Below are positions 1-6,291 of a stretch of DNA of 10,070 nucleotides, in pieces. Positions within the stretch are counted from its first letter, which is position 1. Every line of letters starts with the position of its first letter. The DNA is taken from NCBI GenBank assembly GCA_028694545.1, contig JAQVKV010000038.1, positions 1 to 10,070 on the forward strand, read 5' to 3'. Both the position numbers and the translations under genes were made by a program. The notes below the pieces were generated by a model that was given only the letters and a program-made list of their open reading frames with translations, searched no databases and was not told the DNA's origin. The DNA comes from Zavarzinia sp. (GTDB lineage Bacteria; Pseudomonadota; Alphaproteobacteria; Zavarziniales; Zavarziniaceae).

Positions 1-101
1 CGATCCCGCTCGAAACCTTCATGAACGCCTGTGACGACTTCGGCAACCCGGCCGTCGTGGTCGAACCGACTGGCGCGACGAACGCCGTGGCGACGGCCTG
101 A
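1..101 (+). CDS. C-terminal end of an unrecognised protein (partial)
   Basis: An open frame enters from the left edge (first full codon at base 3) and stops at TGA 99-101, giving 32 residues that end in GATNAVATA. I do not recognise the family; the visible part has an acidic segment (CDDFGNP) and a small-residue tail. The frame is supported because its stop is followed after 7 nt by a good ribosome binding site (GGAGGA, 109-114) for the next gene, the usual arrangement inside an operon. A competing frame runs across this segment and on into the next gene, but it is arginine/proline-rich and looks like a shadow. No function can be given from this fragment. Confidence 0.5.
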   Translation, partial: IPLETFMNACDDFGNPAVVVEPTGATNAVATA

Positions 102-121
102 CGGAAACGGAGGACGCCATC

Positions 122-661
122 ATGAAAATGGAAACCATCCTGCCCCTGTCCCACACCATCGACCGGGTCACCCGGGGCGTCTACAGCGGCGAAATTCCCT
201 TCGCGGGCTATGTTCCTGCGCCGGCCCTGATCCCCGATCCGGCCCATCGCACGTCGCAGCTCCTGTTCCTGTCCTTCGTGACCGCGCGCAGCCCCGACAC
301 CGGCAAGACGGCCATCTTCCGCCCCCGCGCCATGATGTTGATCGACCGCAGGGGCAAGCTGAACGCCTATCGCGACTACAGGGCGGCCGGCGATCAGTTC
401 CCCTCGGTTTCCTGGTCGACGCCTCTGGCGCTGTGGCCCCACAAGGGGGCGGAGACCCTGTCGGTGAAGGATTATATGGCAACCCGCAAGGTGCTCTTCG
501 ATCGTTATGAGGCGGAATTGGCGGCGTTCCCGGGCAAGCGTGCCCTGAGTGCCGATTTCGTGCGAGACTATCGACTGGTCACGCATCCGATCGTGCTGCC
601 CTTCCTGAAGGAGCTGGCGCCGCATTTCGTGACGGCGCTGATGACGGAAAACCCGGCGTGA
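122..661 (+). CDS. Unrecognised soluble protein, 179 aa
   Basis: The ATG at 122 has GGAGGA at 109-114, spaced 7 nt; a second in-frame ATG two codons later is less well placed. The product has no signal peptide, no membrane segment and no motif I recognise. It looks like a folded cytoplasmic protein of mixed alpha/beta composition: a hydrophobic strand around residues 46-54 (QLLFLSFVT), a basic patch at 66-81, aromatic residues around 93-105, and amphipathic helices at 114-135 and 143-175. It starts 20 nt after the preceding gene and ends 31 nt before the GYF_2 membrane protein, so the three probably share a transcript. That association is the only clue to its role. Reality as a gene is likely; function is unknown. 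Confidence 0.7.
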   Translation: MKMETILPLSHTIDRVTRGVYSGEIPFAGYVPAPALIPDPAHRTSQLLFLSFVTARSPDTGKTAIFRPRAMMLIDRRGKLNAYRDYRAAGDQFPSVSWSTPLALWPHKGAETLSVKDYMATRKVLFDRYEAELAAFPGKRALSADFVRDYRLVTHPIVLPFLKELAPHFVTALMTENPA

Positions 662-692
662 ACGCCGACCGACGAAACGAGGGGTTGAAATA

Positions 693-1454
693 ATGGAATG
701 GTATGTGATGACGCCCACCGGGCGTCAGGGGCCGATCGATGAGGTCGGTCTCGGCGCGCTGGTCGAAGCCGGCGATCTCAAGCCCGACACCATGGTCTGG
801 AACGAGACGATGGAGGACTGGAGACAAGCGAGCGCGGTCGAGCAACTCGTCGCCGCCTTTCCGGCCCTGAAGGCCCGCAAGGCACCACCACCACTCCCCC
901 CGCCCGTGCCTCCCGAGCCGCCGAAGGTCACCAAGGCAGCGCCGAGCGGCGGCTTCGGCGCGTCGGCCGCGAGCTCGTCTGCCGGTGCGAACAACGTTAT
1001 CGGTCAATGGTTCATGAAGGCGGCGCTCCTGCTCGGCAATCTTTCGCCAGAGGAGCGGGTGGCAGAAACGGAAGTCCAGCGCGTCCGGCTCGAAGCCTGC
1101 GGCGCCTGCATGGTCGTCGCCCTCATCACGGCCGTCTCGAGCGTGGTCAACACTCTGGTTTCCATGGGCCAGCAAACCAACGCCGGCACCTGGATCGGGC
1201 TTCTGATATCCATCGTCATCATCGGGCTCTGCTATATGGGCGGAAAGAACGTGATGAAGGGCCATTACGGCCTTGGCAACGTGATGATGATCATCGTCAT
1301 CGTGTTCGGCGCGCTCGGCCTGCTCGGGACTCTGGTGGCTCTGGCGGTGGCGCCGGGGGCCGCGCTTGTCGGCCTCCTGTTCATTTCCGCCTCCATCGCG
1401 AGCGCCGTGATGGGCGTTCTGCGCATGTCCCAGCTCAAGCGCGTGGGACAATGA
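693..1454 (+). CDS. GYF_2-domain membrane protein, 253 aa
   Basis: The ATG at 693 is preceded by GAGGGG (679-684), spaced 8 nt. Residues 1-56 match the bacterial GYF_2 (DUF4339) pattern: WY near the start, G-x-x-GP at 10-14, a leucine/glycine helix, then TMVWNETMEDW at 33-43. GYF domains bind proline-rich peptides in eukaryotes; in bacteria this variant typically sits at the end of membrane proteins and its partner is generally unknown. A proline-rich stretch (65-77) and a Ser/Ala/Gly linker (82-100) follow; the proline stretch could be a ligand for the domain itself. About four membrane helices come next (roughly 136-158, 166-184, 196-219, 222-242), ending in a short basic tail. Because there is no signal peptide before it, the GYF_2 domain is probably cytoplasmic. 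The domain call is firm and the cellular role is not known. Confidence 0.85.
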   Translation: MEWYVMTPTGRQGPIDEVGLGALVEAGDLKPDTMVWNETMEDWRQASAVEQLVAAFPALKARKAPPPLPPPVPPEPPKVTKAAPSGGFGASAASSSAGANNVIGQWFMKAALLLGNLSPEERVAETEVQRVRLEACGACMVVALITAVSSVVNTLVSMGQQTNAGTWIGLLISIVIIGLCYMGGKNVMKGHYGLGNVMMIIVIVFGALGLLGTLVALAVAPGAALVGLLFISASIASAVMGVLRMSQLKRVGQ

Positions 1455-1463
1455 ACGTGCCGT

Positions 1464-1494
1464 CGTGATCACCCCACCGCCGGCGGTGATCACG
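1464..1494. terminator. Inverted repeat after the GYF_2 gene, possible terminator
   Basis: Arms CGTGATCACC (1464-1473) and GGTGATCACG (1485-1494) are perfect 10-bp complements around an 11-nt loop. The loop and right arm also contain a self-complementary CACCGCCGGCGGTG (1476-1489), so two alternative foldings exist. It begins 10 nt after the stop of the GYF_2 gene, where a terminator is expected. No T-run follows, so intrinsic termination is uncertain; the GTGATCAC halves are themselves palindromic, so a protein binding site is the alternative. Confidence 0.5.
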
Positions 1495-1674
1495 GCAGAG
1501 CCTCCGGTATTGAAAACGTCCCTCGATCGGGGCGGGGCGCCCGGCGCCCTGGCTCGATCGTCCGGGTCGGGTTGGACCTGGCGATCCGGATTTAGCGAGA
1601 CTGTTCCGGAACCGTAACCAGACCGTCAACTGCGCTTGGCACTCTGCCCCCCACGTTTCGTCTATGTCTCTGGG
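1495..1674 (+). promoter_or_regulatory. Intergenic region upstream of the large RTX protein; probable promoter region
   Basis: This gap should hold the promoter of the 1478-residue exoprotein gene, but no convincing -35/-10 pair can be named. Visible structure: a direct repeat CTCGATCG at 1522-1529 and 1553-1560, a small hairpin GGGCGC/GCGCCC (1535-1540 and 1544-1549), and a perfect 10-bp palindrome GTTCCGGAAC at 1603-1612, about 75 nt before the start codon. The palindrome is the best candidate operator. TTGGAC at 1572-1577 resembles a -35 box but lacks a good partner. Confidence 0.35.
1603..1612. promoter_or_regulatory. 10-bp palindrome, possible operator
   Basis: GTTCCGGAAC is perfectly self-complementary and lies in the only sizeable non-coding stretch upstream of the large exoprotein gene. 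Its size and position fit a binding site for a dimeric regulator, but a short palindrome in GC-rich DNA can arise by chance and no second copy was noticed in the window. Confidence 0.25.
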
Positions 1675-1681
1675 GGTGGAG
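1675..1681 (+). promoter_or_regulatory. Ribosome binding site that fixes the start at 1687
   Basis: GGTGGAG, spaced 5 nt from the ATG at 1687, within a longer G-rich run (1672-1681). It decides between this ATG and a TTG 17 codons upstream that lacks such a site; the homologous part of the protein also begins right after this ATG. Confidence 0.8.
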
Positions 1682-1686
1682 TTCAA

Positions 1687-4600
1687 ATGACCTATACGCT
1701 GCAGATCCTGCATGCTTCGGACCTGGAAGCCGGCCTCGCCGCGCTCGAACGCGCGCCGAATTTCGCCGCCATCATCGATTGGCTCGAGGACACCTATACG
1801 AACTCCATCACGCTGTCGGGCGGTGACAACGTGCTGCCCAGCCCGTTCTTCAATGCCGGCGCGGATTCGTCCCTGCGCGCAACGCTGAACGCGGTCATGA
1901 ACGAATTCTACGGCTTGCCGGCCGATGTCGATGGTGACGGCGACGCGGATGCCTACGCCGACTTGCGCGAGGGTCTGGGCCGTATCGACATCGCCATGAT
2001 GAATATCATCGGATTCCAGGCATCGGCGCTTGGCAATCACGAATATGATCAGGGCACCGGCGTGCTCGCCGAACTGATCAAGGCCGACTATCGCGGGGGC
2101 GAACTGGCCGACGATCGCTGGATGGGCGCGCTGTTCCCCTATCTCTCGGCGAACTACGATTTCTCGGACGACCCGAACCTCGCGGGCCTCTATACCGACC
2201 AGATCCTGCCGGCCGAGGATTTCGCCAGCACCCCGGAAGCCTCACTTGCCGGCGACGTGACACCGCAGATCGCACCGGCCACCATCATCGAGGAAAATGG
2301 CGAGAAGATCGGCGTCATCGGCGCCACCACCCAGATCCTGAACGCGATCTCGTCGCCCGGCGCCACCGAGGTGATCGGCCCGGACGAGAACGATATGGCG
2401 GCGCTGGCCGCGATTCTGCAGCCCTATGTCGACGACCTGACCGCGCAGGGCGTGAACAAGATTGTCCTGCTGTCGCACCTGCAGGACATCAATCTCGAGA
2501 AGGCGCTGGCGCCGCTGCTGTCGGGCGTCGACGTCATCGTCGCCGCCGGTTCGCACACGCTCTCGGCCGACGATGGCGACCGGCTCGCCGCGGGTGATGC
2601 GGCGCAGGACGAATATCCCTATATGACGGCGGGCGCGGACGGCAATCCGGTCGCCATCGTCTCGACCTCGAACGAATATTCCTACGTCGGCCGCCTTGTC
2701 GTTACCTTCGACGACAATGGGGTGATCATCCCGGAGAGCATCGACGAGGATGTCTCGGGCGCCTATGTCGCCGACCAGCAGACGGTCGAGAGTCTTTGGG
2801 GCGACCTTGACGCCGCCTTCGCCGACGGTACCAAGGGCGATCTCGTCAGCACCCTGACCGAAGCGGTGGGTGAGCTGATCAACGCCAAGGACGGTCTGGT
2901 CTACGGCCAGACGGACGTCTATCTCGAAGGCCGCCGCGAGGCGGTCCGCACGGAAGAGACCAATCTCGGCAACCTGACGGCCGATGCCAATCTGGCCGCC
3001 GCGCAGGCGATCGACGAAACCGTTCAGGTCTCGCTGAAGAACGGCGGCGGCATCCGCGCCCCGATCGGCGAGATCCTGGCGGTCGGCACCGACGATCCCG
3101 ACTATCTGCCGCCGTCGGCCAATCCGAGCGCTGGCAAGGAAGAGGGCGACATCAGCCAGCTCGACCTCGAGAACTCGCTGCGCTTCAACAATTCCCTGTC
3201 CATCGTCACGGTGACGGCCGAAGGCCTGCTGCAGATCCTGGAACACGCGGTTTCGGCGGTCGCCGACGGCGCCACCCCAGGCAGCTTCCCCCAGGTTGCC
3301 GGCATCCATTTCTCCTATGATCCGGAGGCCCCTGTCGGCTCCCGCATCCAGTCGGCCGCGCTGATCGACGCCGATGGCGTTCCGACCGAACTTCTCGTCC
3401 AGAACGGGGCACTGGTGGTTGATCCGGCGCAGGAAATCCGCATGGTCACCCTCAGTTATCTGGTCGACGGCGGCGACAGCTATCCGTTCCAGGAACTGAT
3501 CACCGACCGTGTGGACATGCCGGCCAGCATGGCCGAACAGGCAGCTTTCGCTGACTACCTGGAGCAGAACTACAGCGACACCCCCTACGACATGGCCGAC
3601 ACGTCGGAGGGGCTCGATGCCCGCATCCAGAACCTCTCCGAGCGTTCCGACACGGTCGACGCGCCGATCGGCACCCAGGAAATCGGCGCCACGCTGCTCG
3701 GCGTCGCCGACAGTGGTTCGGGCGAGGCGGGCTCGGAAGTCTCGGCCTATGACGTCGCGACCATGCGCCTTTTTGTCACCAATGGCGCCGAACAGCGGAT
3801 CGACGTTTTCGACCTGAGCGATCCGCAGAGCCCGACCAGGATCGGCGAGATGGATCTCTCCCACCTCACGGATTTCGGTGGCGTCACTTCCGTCGCCACG
3901 AAGAACGGTCTGGTCGCCGTGGCCGTCCCGAACAGCGACGGCACCGCCAACGGTCAGATCGCGCTTTACGATACCGCCGGCAACTTCCTCGCCAGCTTCG
4001 AGGCGGGCGCCCTGCCGGACATGGTGACCTTCTCGCCGGACGGCACGAAGATCCTGTCGGCCAACGAGGGCGAGCCGGTCGACGAGGGGGATCCGAAGGG
4101 TTCGGTCACGGTCGTCGACATCAGCGCGGGTGTCGACCACGCGGTGGTCACCCAGGTCGGTTTCACCGCCTTCGACGGCATGGAAGACGCGCTCCGCGCC
4201 GACGGCGTGCGTATCTTCGAAGGCAAGACCTTCTCCGACGATGTCGAGCCCGAGTACATCACGGTCTCGGCCGACGGCAAGACCGCCTTCGTCACCCTGC
4301 AGGAAGCGAATTCGGTCGCGGTTCTCGACCTGACGACGAACACGATCACCGACATCCTGCCGCTCGGCACCATCGACCACAGCATCGATGGCTCGGGTTT
4401 CGATGCTTCCGACCGTGACGACGCGATCAACATCGCCACCCATCCGGTGCTGGGCATGTTCATGCCGGACGCCATCGCCAACTACACGGTGGCCGGCCAG
4501 ACGTATTTCGTCACCGCCAACGAGGGCGACGACCGGGGCGAGAACGAACGCGTGAAGGATCTGGAGCTCGATCCGACCGCCTTCCCGGACGCCGACGAAC

Positions 4601-6123
4601 TGCAGGCGAACGACGACATCGGCCGCCTGAATGTCTCGTCCATCGACGGCGACACGGATGGCGACGGTGATTATGACGCGCTCTATTCCTACGGCACCCG
4701 GTCGTTCTCGATCTTCGACGCCGAAGGCAACCTGGTCTTCGACAGCGGCGACCAGTTCGAGAAGATCATCGCCGAAATCCACCCGCAGCTCTTCAACGCG
4801 GATGACGGCGAGTTCGATGGCCGTTCGGACAACAAGGGGCCGGAACCGGAAGGCGTCACCATCGCCACCATTGATGGCCAGATCTATGCCTTCATCGGCC
4901 TGGAACGCGACAGCGGCATCATGATCTACAATGTGACGACGCCGTCGGATGCGACCTTCGTCACCTATATCGACGGCCTGTCGCTCGATCAGGTCTCGCC
5001 CGAGACCCTTCAGATCGTCTCGGCCGAGGACAGCCCGACCCACAAGCCGCTGCTGATCACCGCCAACGAGATCAGCGGCACCACCGCGATCTACGAACTC
5101 GACGGCGACGGCATTTCGGACCATGTGGCCACCGGCGACACCGGCGACAACGTCCTCGCCGGCTCGGTCGGCATCGACGATTACGATGGCGGTGCCGGCG
5201 ACGACATCGTGACCGGCGGTACCCGTGACGACATGCTGGCCGGCGGCGCGGACGACGACTTCGTGTTCGGCGACGCCGGCTGGGATGTCGCGAGCTTCGC
5301 GGCCGCCTTCGCCGACGTCACCATCATCCGCATGTCGGCCAGCGACGTTGCCCTGTACAACCGCCTGCTTTCGGCGCGTGACGTGGCGCTCGACCCGGCC
5401 GAGGCGGCCTTCAAGGTCGTCGGCCCCGACGGGGTGGATGTGGTGCAGGCCGAGGAACTGCGCTTTGCCGACGCCATTGTGCGGGTCGTCAACGGTGGCC
5501 TGATTCTCGATGCCGGTGATGACGACGTCGTCGGTGGCACCAAGTCGGATGCCATCGCGGGCGGCGCCGGGGACGACACGCTGGATGGCGGTCTTGGCGA
5601 TGACCTGCTGGTCGGCAATGCCGGCGACGACAACCTTCTTGGTGGCGCCGGCAACGACGTGCTGGTCGCCGACCAGGGCAATGACAACCTGCTGGGTGGT
5701 TCGGGCGACGATATCCTGGCGGCAATCGGCAGCGACGGTGGCTCGATCGCCATGCTCGGCGGCTCGGGCGACGACACCTTCGCCTTCCTTGCGGCCGGCG
5801 ACGACATGGGCCTCGATGTCGAGGCCATCATCGCCGACTTCGTCGATGGCGACGTGGTGAACCTCGGCGGCCTGCGCACCGCCGACGGTACGGCATTGAC
5901 GGTGGCTGACGTGCTCGCCGCAACCAGCGATGTCGCGGGCGACGCCGTGATCGATCTTTCGGCCTTCACCACCGAGGGCGGCCACGAGGTGGCTGGCAGC
6001 ATCACGCTGGCCGGCGTCGCGGTAGGCACGCTCTCCGCGGCCCACTTCGACTTCTCCGAAGTGGTGGTGCCGGAAGGCATGCCGGTCGAGGACCTGATCG
6101 ATCCGGTGGCGATGGCCGCCTGA
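1687..6123 (+). CDS. Secreted 5'-nucleotidase/metallophosphatase with beta-propeller and RTX repeats, 1478 aa
   Basis: A modular exoprotein with no signal peptide. Residues 4-345 are a calcineurin-type metallophosphatase of the 5'-nucleotidase family: LHASDLEAG (8-16), GGDN (45-48), GNHEYD (116-121), SHLQD (263-267), AAGSH (286-290). Residues 405-645 are the 5'-nucleotidase C-terminal substrate domain: KNGGGIR (451-457), LRFNNSL (498-504), DGGDSYP (594-600). Residues 660-1138 resemble the choice-of-anchor-I beta-propeller (FSPDGTKILSANEGEP, VTANEGDDRGE, GPEPEGVTIA, LITANEISGT). RTX calcium-binding repeats lie at 1168-1200 and 1275-1345, and a C-terminal type I secretion module occupies 1351-1478. 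The family hydrolyses nucleotides or other phosphate esters; export followed by calcium-driven folding is inferred from the RTX part and the transporter genes downstream. Compared with the UshA metal site, E14 replaces a His and G288 replaces another, so activity or metal choice may differ. Asp-rich loops at 80-92 and 987-997 may bind calcium. The start is set by the ribosome binding site at 1675-1681. Confidence 0.9.
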   Translation: MTYTLQILHASDLEAGLAALERAPNFAAIIDWLEDTYTNSITLSGGDNVLPSPFFNAGADSSLRATLNAVMNEFYGLPADVDGDGDADAYADLREGLGRIDIAMMNIIGFQASALGNHEYDQGTGVLAELIKADYRGGELADDRWMGALFPYLSANYDFSDDPNLAGLYTDQILPAEDFASTPEASLAGDVTPQIAPATIIEENGEKIGVIGATTQILNAISSPGATEVIGPDENDMAALAAILQPYVDDLTAQGVNKIVLLSHLQDINLEKALAPLLSGVDVIVAAGSHTLSADDGDRLAAGDAAQDEYPYMTAGADGNPVAIVSTSNEYSYVGRLVVTFDDNGVIIPESIDEDVSGAYVADQQTVESLWGDLDAAFADGTKGDLVSTLTEAVGELINAKDGLVYGQTDVYLEGRREAVRTEETNLGNLTADANLAAAQAIDETVQVSLKNGGGIRAPIGEILAVGTDDPDYLPPSANPSAGKEEGDISQLDLENSLRFNNSLSIVTVTAEGLLQILEHAVSAVADGATPGSFPQVAGIHFSYDPEAPVGSRIQSAALIDADGVPTELLVQNGALVVDPAQEIRMVTLSYLVDGGDSYPFQELITDRVDMPASMAEQAAFADYLEQNYSDTPYDMADTSEGLDARIQNLSERSDTVDAPIGTQEIGATLLGVADSGSGEAGSEVSAYDVATMRLFVTNGAEQRIDVFDLSDPQSPTRIGEMDLSHLTDFGGVTSVATKNGLVAVAVPNSDGTANGQIALYDTAGNFLASFEAGALPDMVTFSPDGTKILSANEGEPVDEGDPKGSVTVVDISAGVDHAVVTQVGFTAFDGMEDALRADGVRIFEGKTFSDDVEPEYITVSADGKTAFVTLQEANSVAVLDLTTNTITDILPLGTIDHSIDGSGFDASDRDDAINIATHPVLGMFMPDAIANYTVAGQTYFVTANEGDDRGENERVKDLELDPTAFPDADELQANDDIGRLNVSSIDGDTDGDGDYDALYSYGTRSFSIFDAEGNLVFDSGDQFEKIIAEIHPQLFNADDGEFDGRSDNKGPEPEGVTIATIDGQIYAFIGLERDSGIMIYNVTTPSDATFVTYIDGLSLDQVSPETLQIVSAEDSPTHKPLLITANEISGTTAIYELDGDGISDHVATGDTGDNVLAGSVGIDDYDGGAGDDIVTGGTRDDMLAGGADDDFVFGDAGWDVASFAAAFADVTIIRMSASDVALYNRLLSARDVALDPAEAAFKVVGPDGVDVVQAEELRFADAIVRVVNGGLILDAGDDDVVGGTKSDAIAGGAGDDTLDGGLGDDLLVGNAGDDNLLGGAGNDVLVADQGNDNLLGGSGDDILAAIGSDGGSIAMLGGSGDDTFAFLAAGDDMGLDVEAIIADFVDGDVVNLGGLRTADGTALTVADVLAATSDVAGDAVIDLSAFTTEGGHEVAGSITLAGVAVGTLSAAHFDFSEVVVPEGMPVEDLIDPVAMAA
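5188..5286 (+). repeat. RTX repeat cluster 1 of the large exoprotein
   Basis: Encodes residues 1168-1200, with successive glycine/aspartate repeats such as GGAGDDIVTGG and GGADDDFVFG, ending in AGWD. The repeats bind calcium in the known RTX beta-roll. They run into a spacer of about 70 residues (DVASFAAAF ... GPDGVDVV ... LRFADA) of a kind often found between RTX blocks. Confidence 0.85.
5509..5721 (+). repeat. RTX repeat cluster 2 of the large exoprotein
   Basis: Encodes residues 1275-1345, a longer block of GGxGxDxLx-type units (GGAGDDTLDGGLGDDLLVG, AGDDNLLGGAGND, GNDNLLGGSGDD). At DNA level it is a run of similar GGCGACGAC-rich units. It leads into the C-terminal secretion module. Confidence 0.88.
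5737..6120 (+). other. C-terminal secretion module, copy A
   Basis: Encodes residues 1351-1478 of the large exoprotein. Pattern: GGSGDDTFAF, then a DFVDGDVVNLGGLRTADG segment, ADVLAATSD, AVIDLSAF, a short beta-rich tail, and a final acidic/hydrophobic stretch PVEDLIDPVAMAA. It aligns almost end to end with the last 127 residues of the second RTX protein (7783-8163). It matches the general form of type I secretion C-terminal target domains. Confidence 0.75.
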
Positions 6124-6133
6124 GACGGGTCGG

Positions 6134-6162
6134 GGCCGGGGGCGTGACCATCGCCCCCGGCC
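6134..6162. terminator. Perfect GC-rich hairpin between the large exoprotein and the next gene
   Basis: Arms GGCCGGGGGCG (6134-6144) and CGCCCCCGGCC (6152-6162) are perfect 11-bp complements around a 7-nt loop (TGACCAT), starting 11 nt after the stop codon. The stem is almost all G-C. It is followed by GCTTCGTC rather than a T-run, so termination may be partial. Placed between a substrate gene and the transporter genes, it could lower downstream expression or protect the upstream mRNA end. Confidence 0.65.
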
Positions 6163-6291
6163 GCTTCGTCACGCAAATGTCACGACACGGCAAACCAGCT
6201 GTAACGGGCAACTCTTATCAGGTGTAGCGCTCAGCCAGACTCCAGGACAACCAAGCTCCGGACGGACGGGCACGGTAACAAGGGTAATATC
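6163..6291 (+). promoter_or_regulatory. Leader of the second RTX gene; possible internal promoter region
   Basis: About 130 nt between the hairpin and the next start. It contains a direct repeat GTCACG at 6168-6173 and 6179-6184 (11 bp apart, one helical turn), the second copy lying in TGTCACGACA. No clear -35/-10 pair is visible. AAGGG at 6280-6284, spaced 7 nt, serves the ATG at 6292. A separate promoter here is plausible but not demonstrated. Confidence 0.3.

Noticed and set aside
1451..1468. Tiny ATG-started frame overlapping the stop of the GYF_2 gene.
   Set aside because: It has only five codons before a stop, with no supporting feature.
579..1493. Minus-strand open frame of about 300 codons opposite the GYF_2 gene.
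   Set aside because: The plus strand encodes a clear GYF_2 domain and membrane helices with a ribosome binding site; the minus product is His/Arg/Asp-rich without a domain.
1636..1654. TTGGCAC resembling the -24 half of a sigma-54 promoter upstream of the large exoprotein.
   Set aside because: The matching -12 TTGC element is absent at the required spacing; only a C-run is there.
1636..1686. TTG start adding 17 residues to the large exoprotein.
   Set aside because: No ribosome binding site is visible for it, the extra residues look unrelated to the fold, and the ATG at 1687 has GGTGGAG 5 nt upstream.
5500..5780. Repetitive DNA that could be taken for a tandem-repeat or CRISPR-like array.
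   Set aside because: The units are in frame and encode the Gly/Asp nonapeptides of RTX calcium-binding repeats; there are no constant repeats separated by unique spacers.
2242..6045. A very long open frame (over 1200 codons) on the minus strand opposite the large exoprotein.
   Set aside because: It is antisense to a gene with clear domains; in GC-rich DNA the opposite strand of a Gly/Asp/Ala-rich gene often stays open. The product is Val/Arg/Asp/Gly-rich with no recognisable domain.
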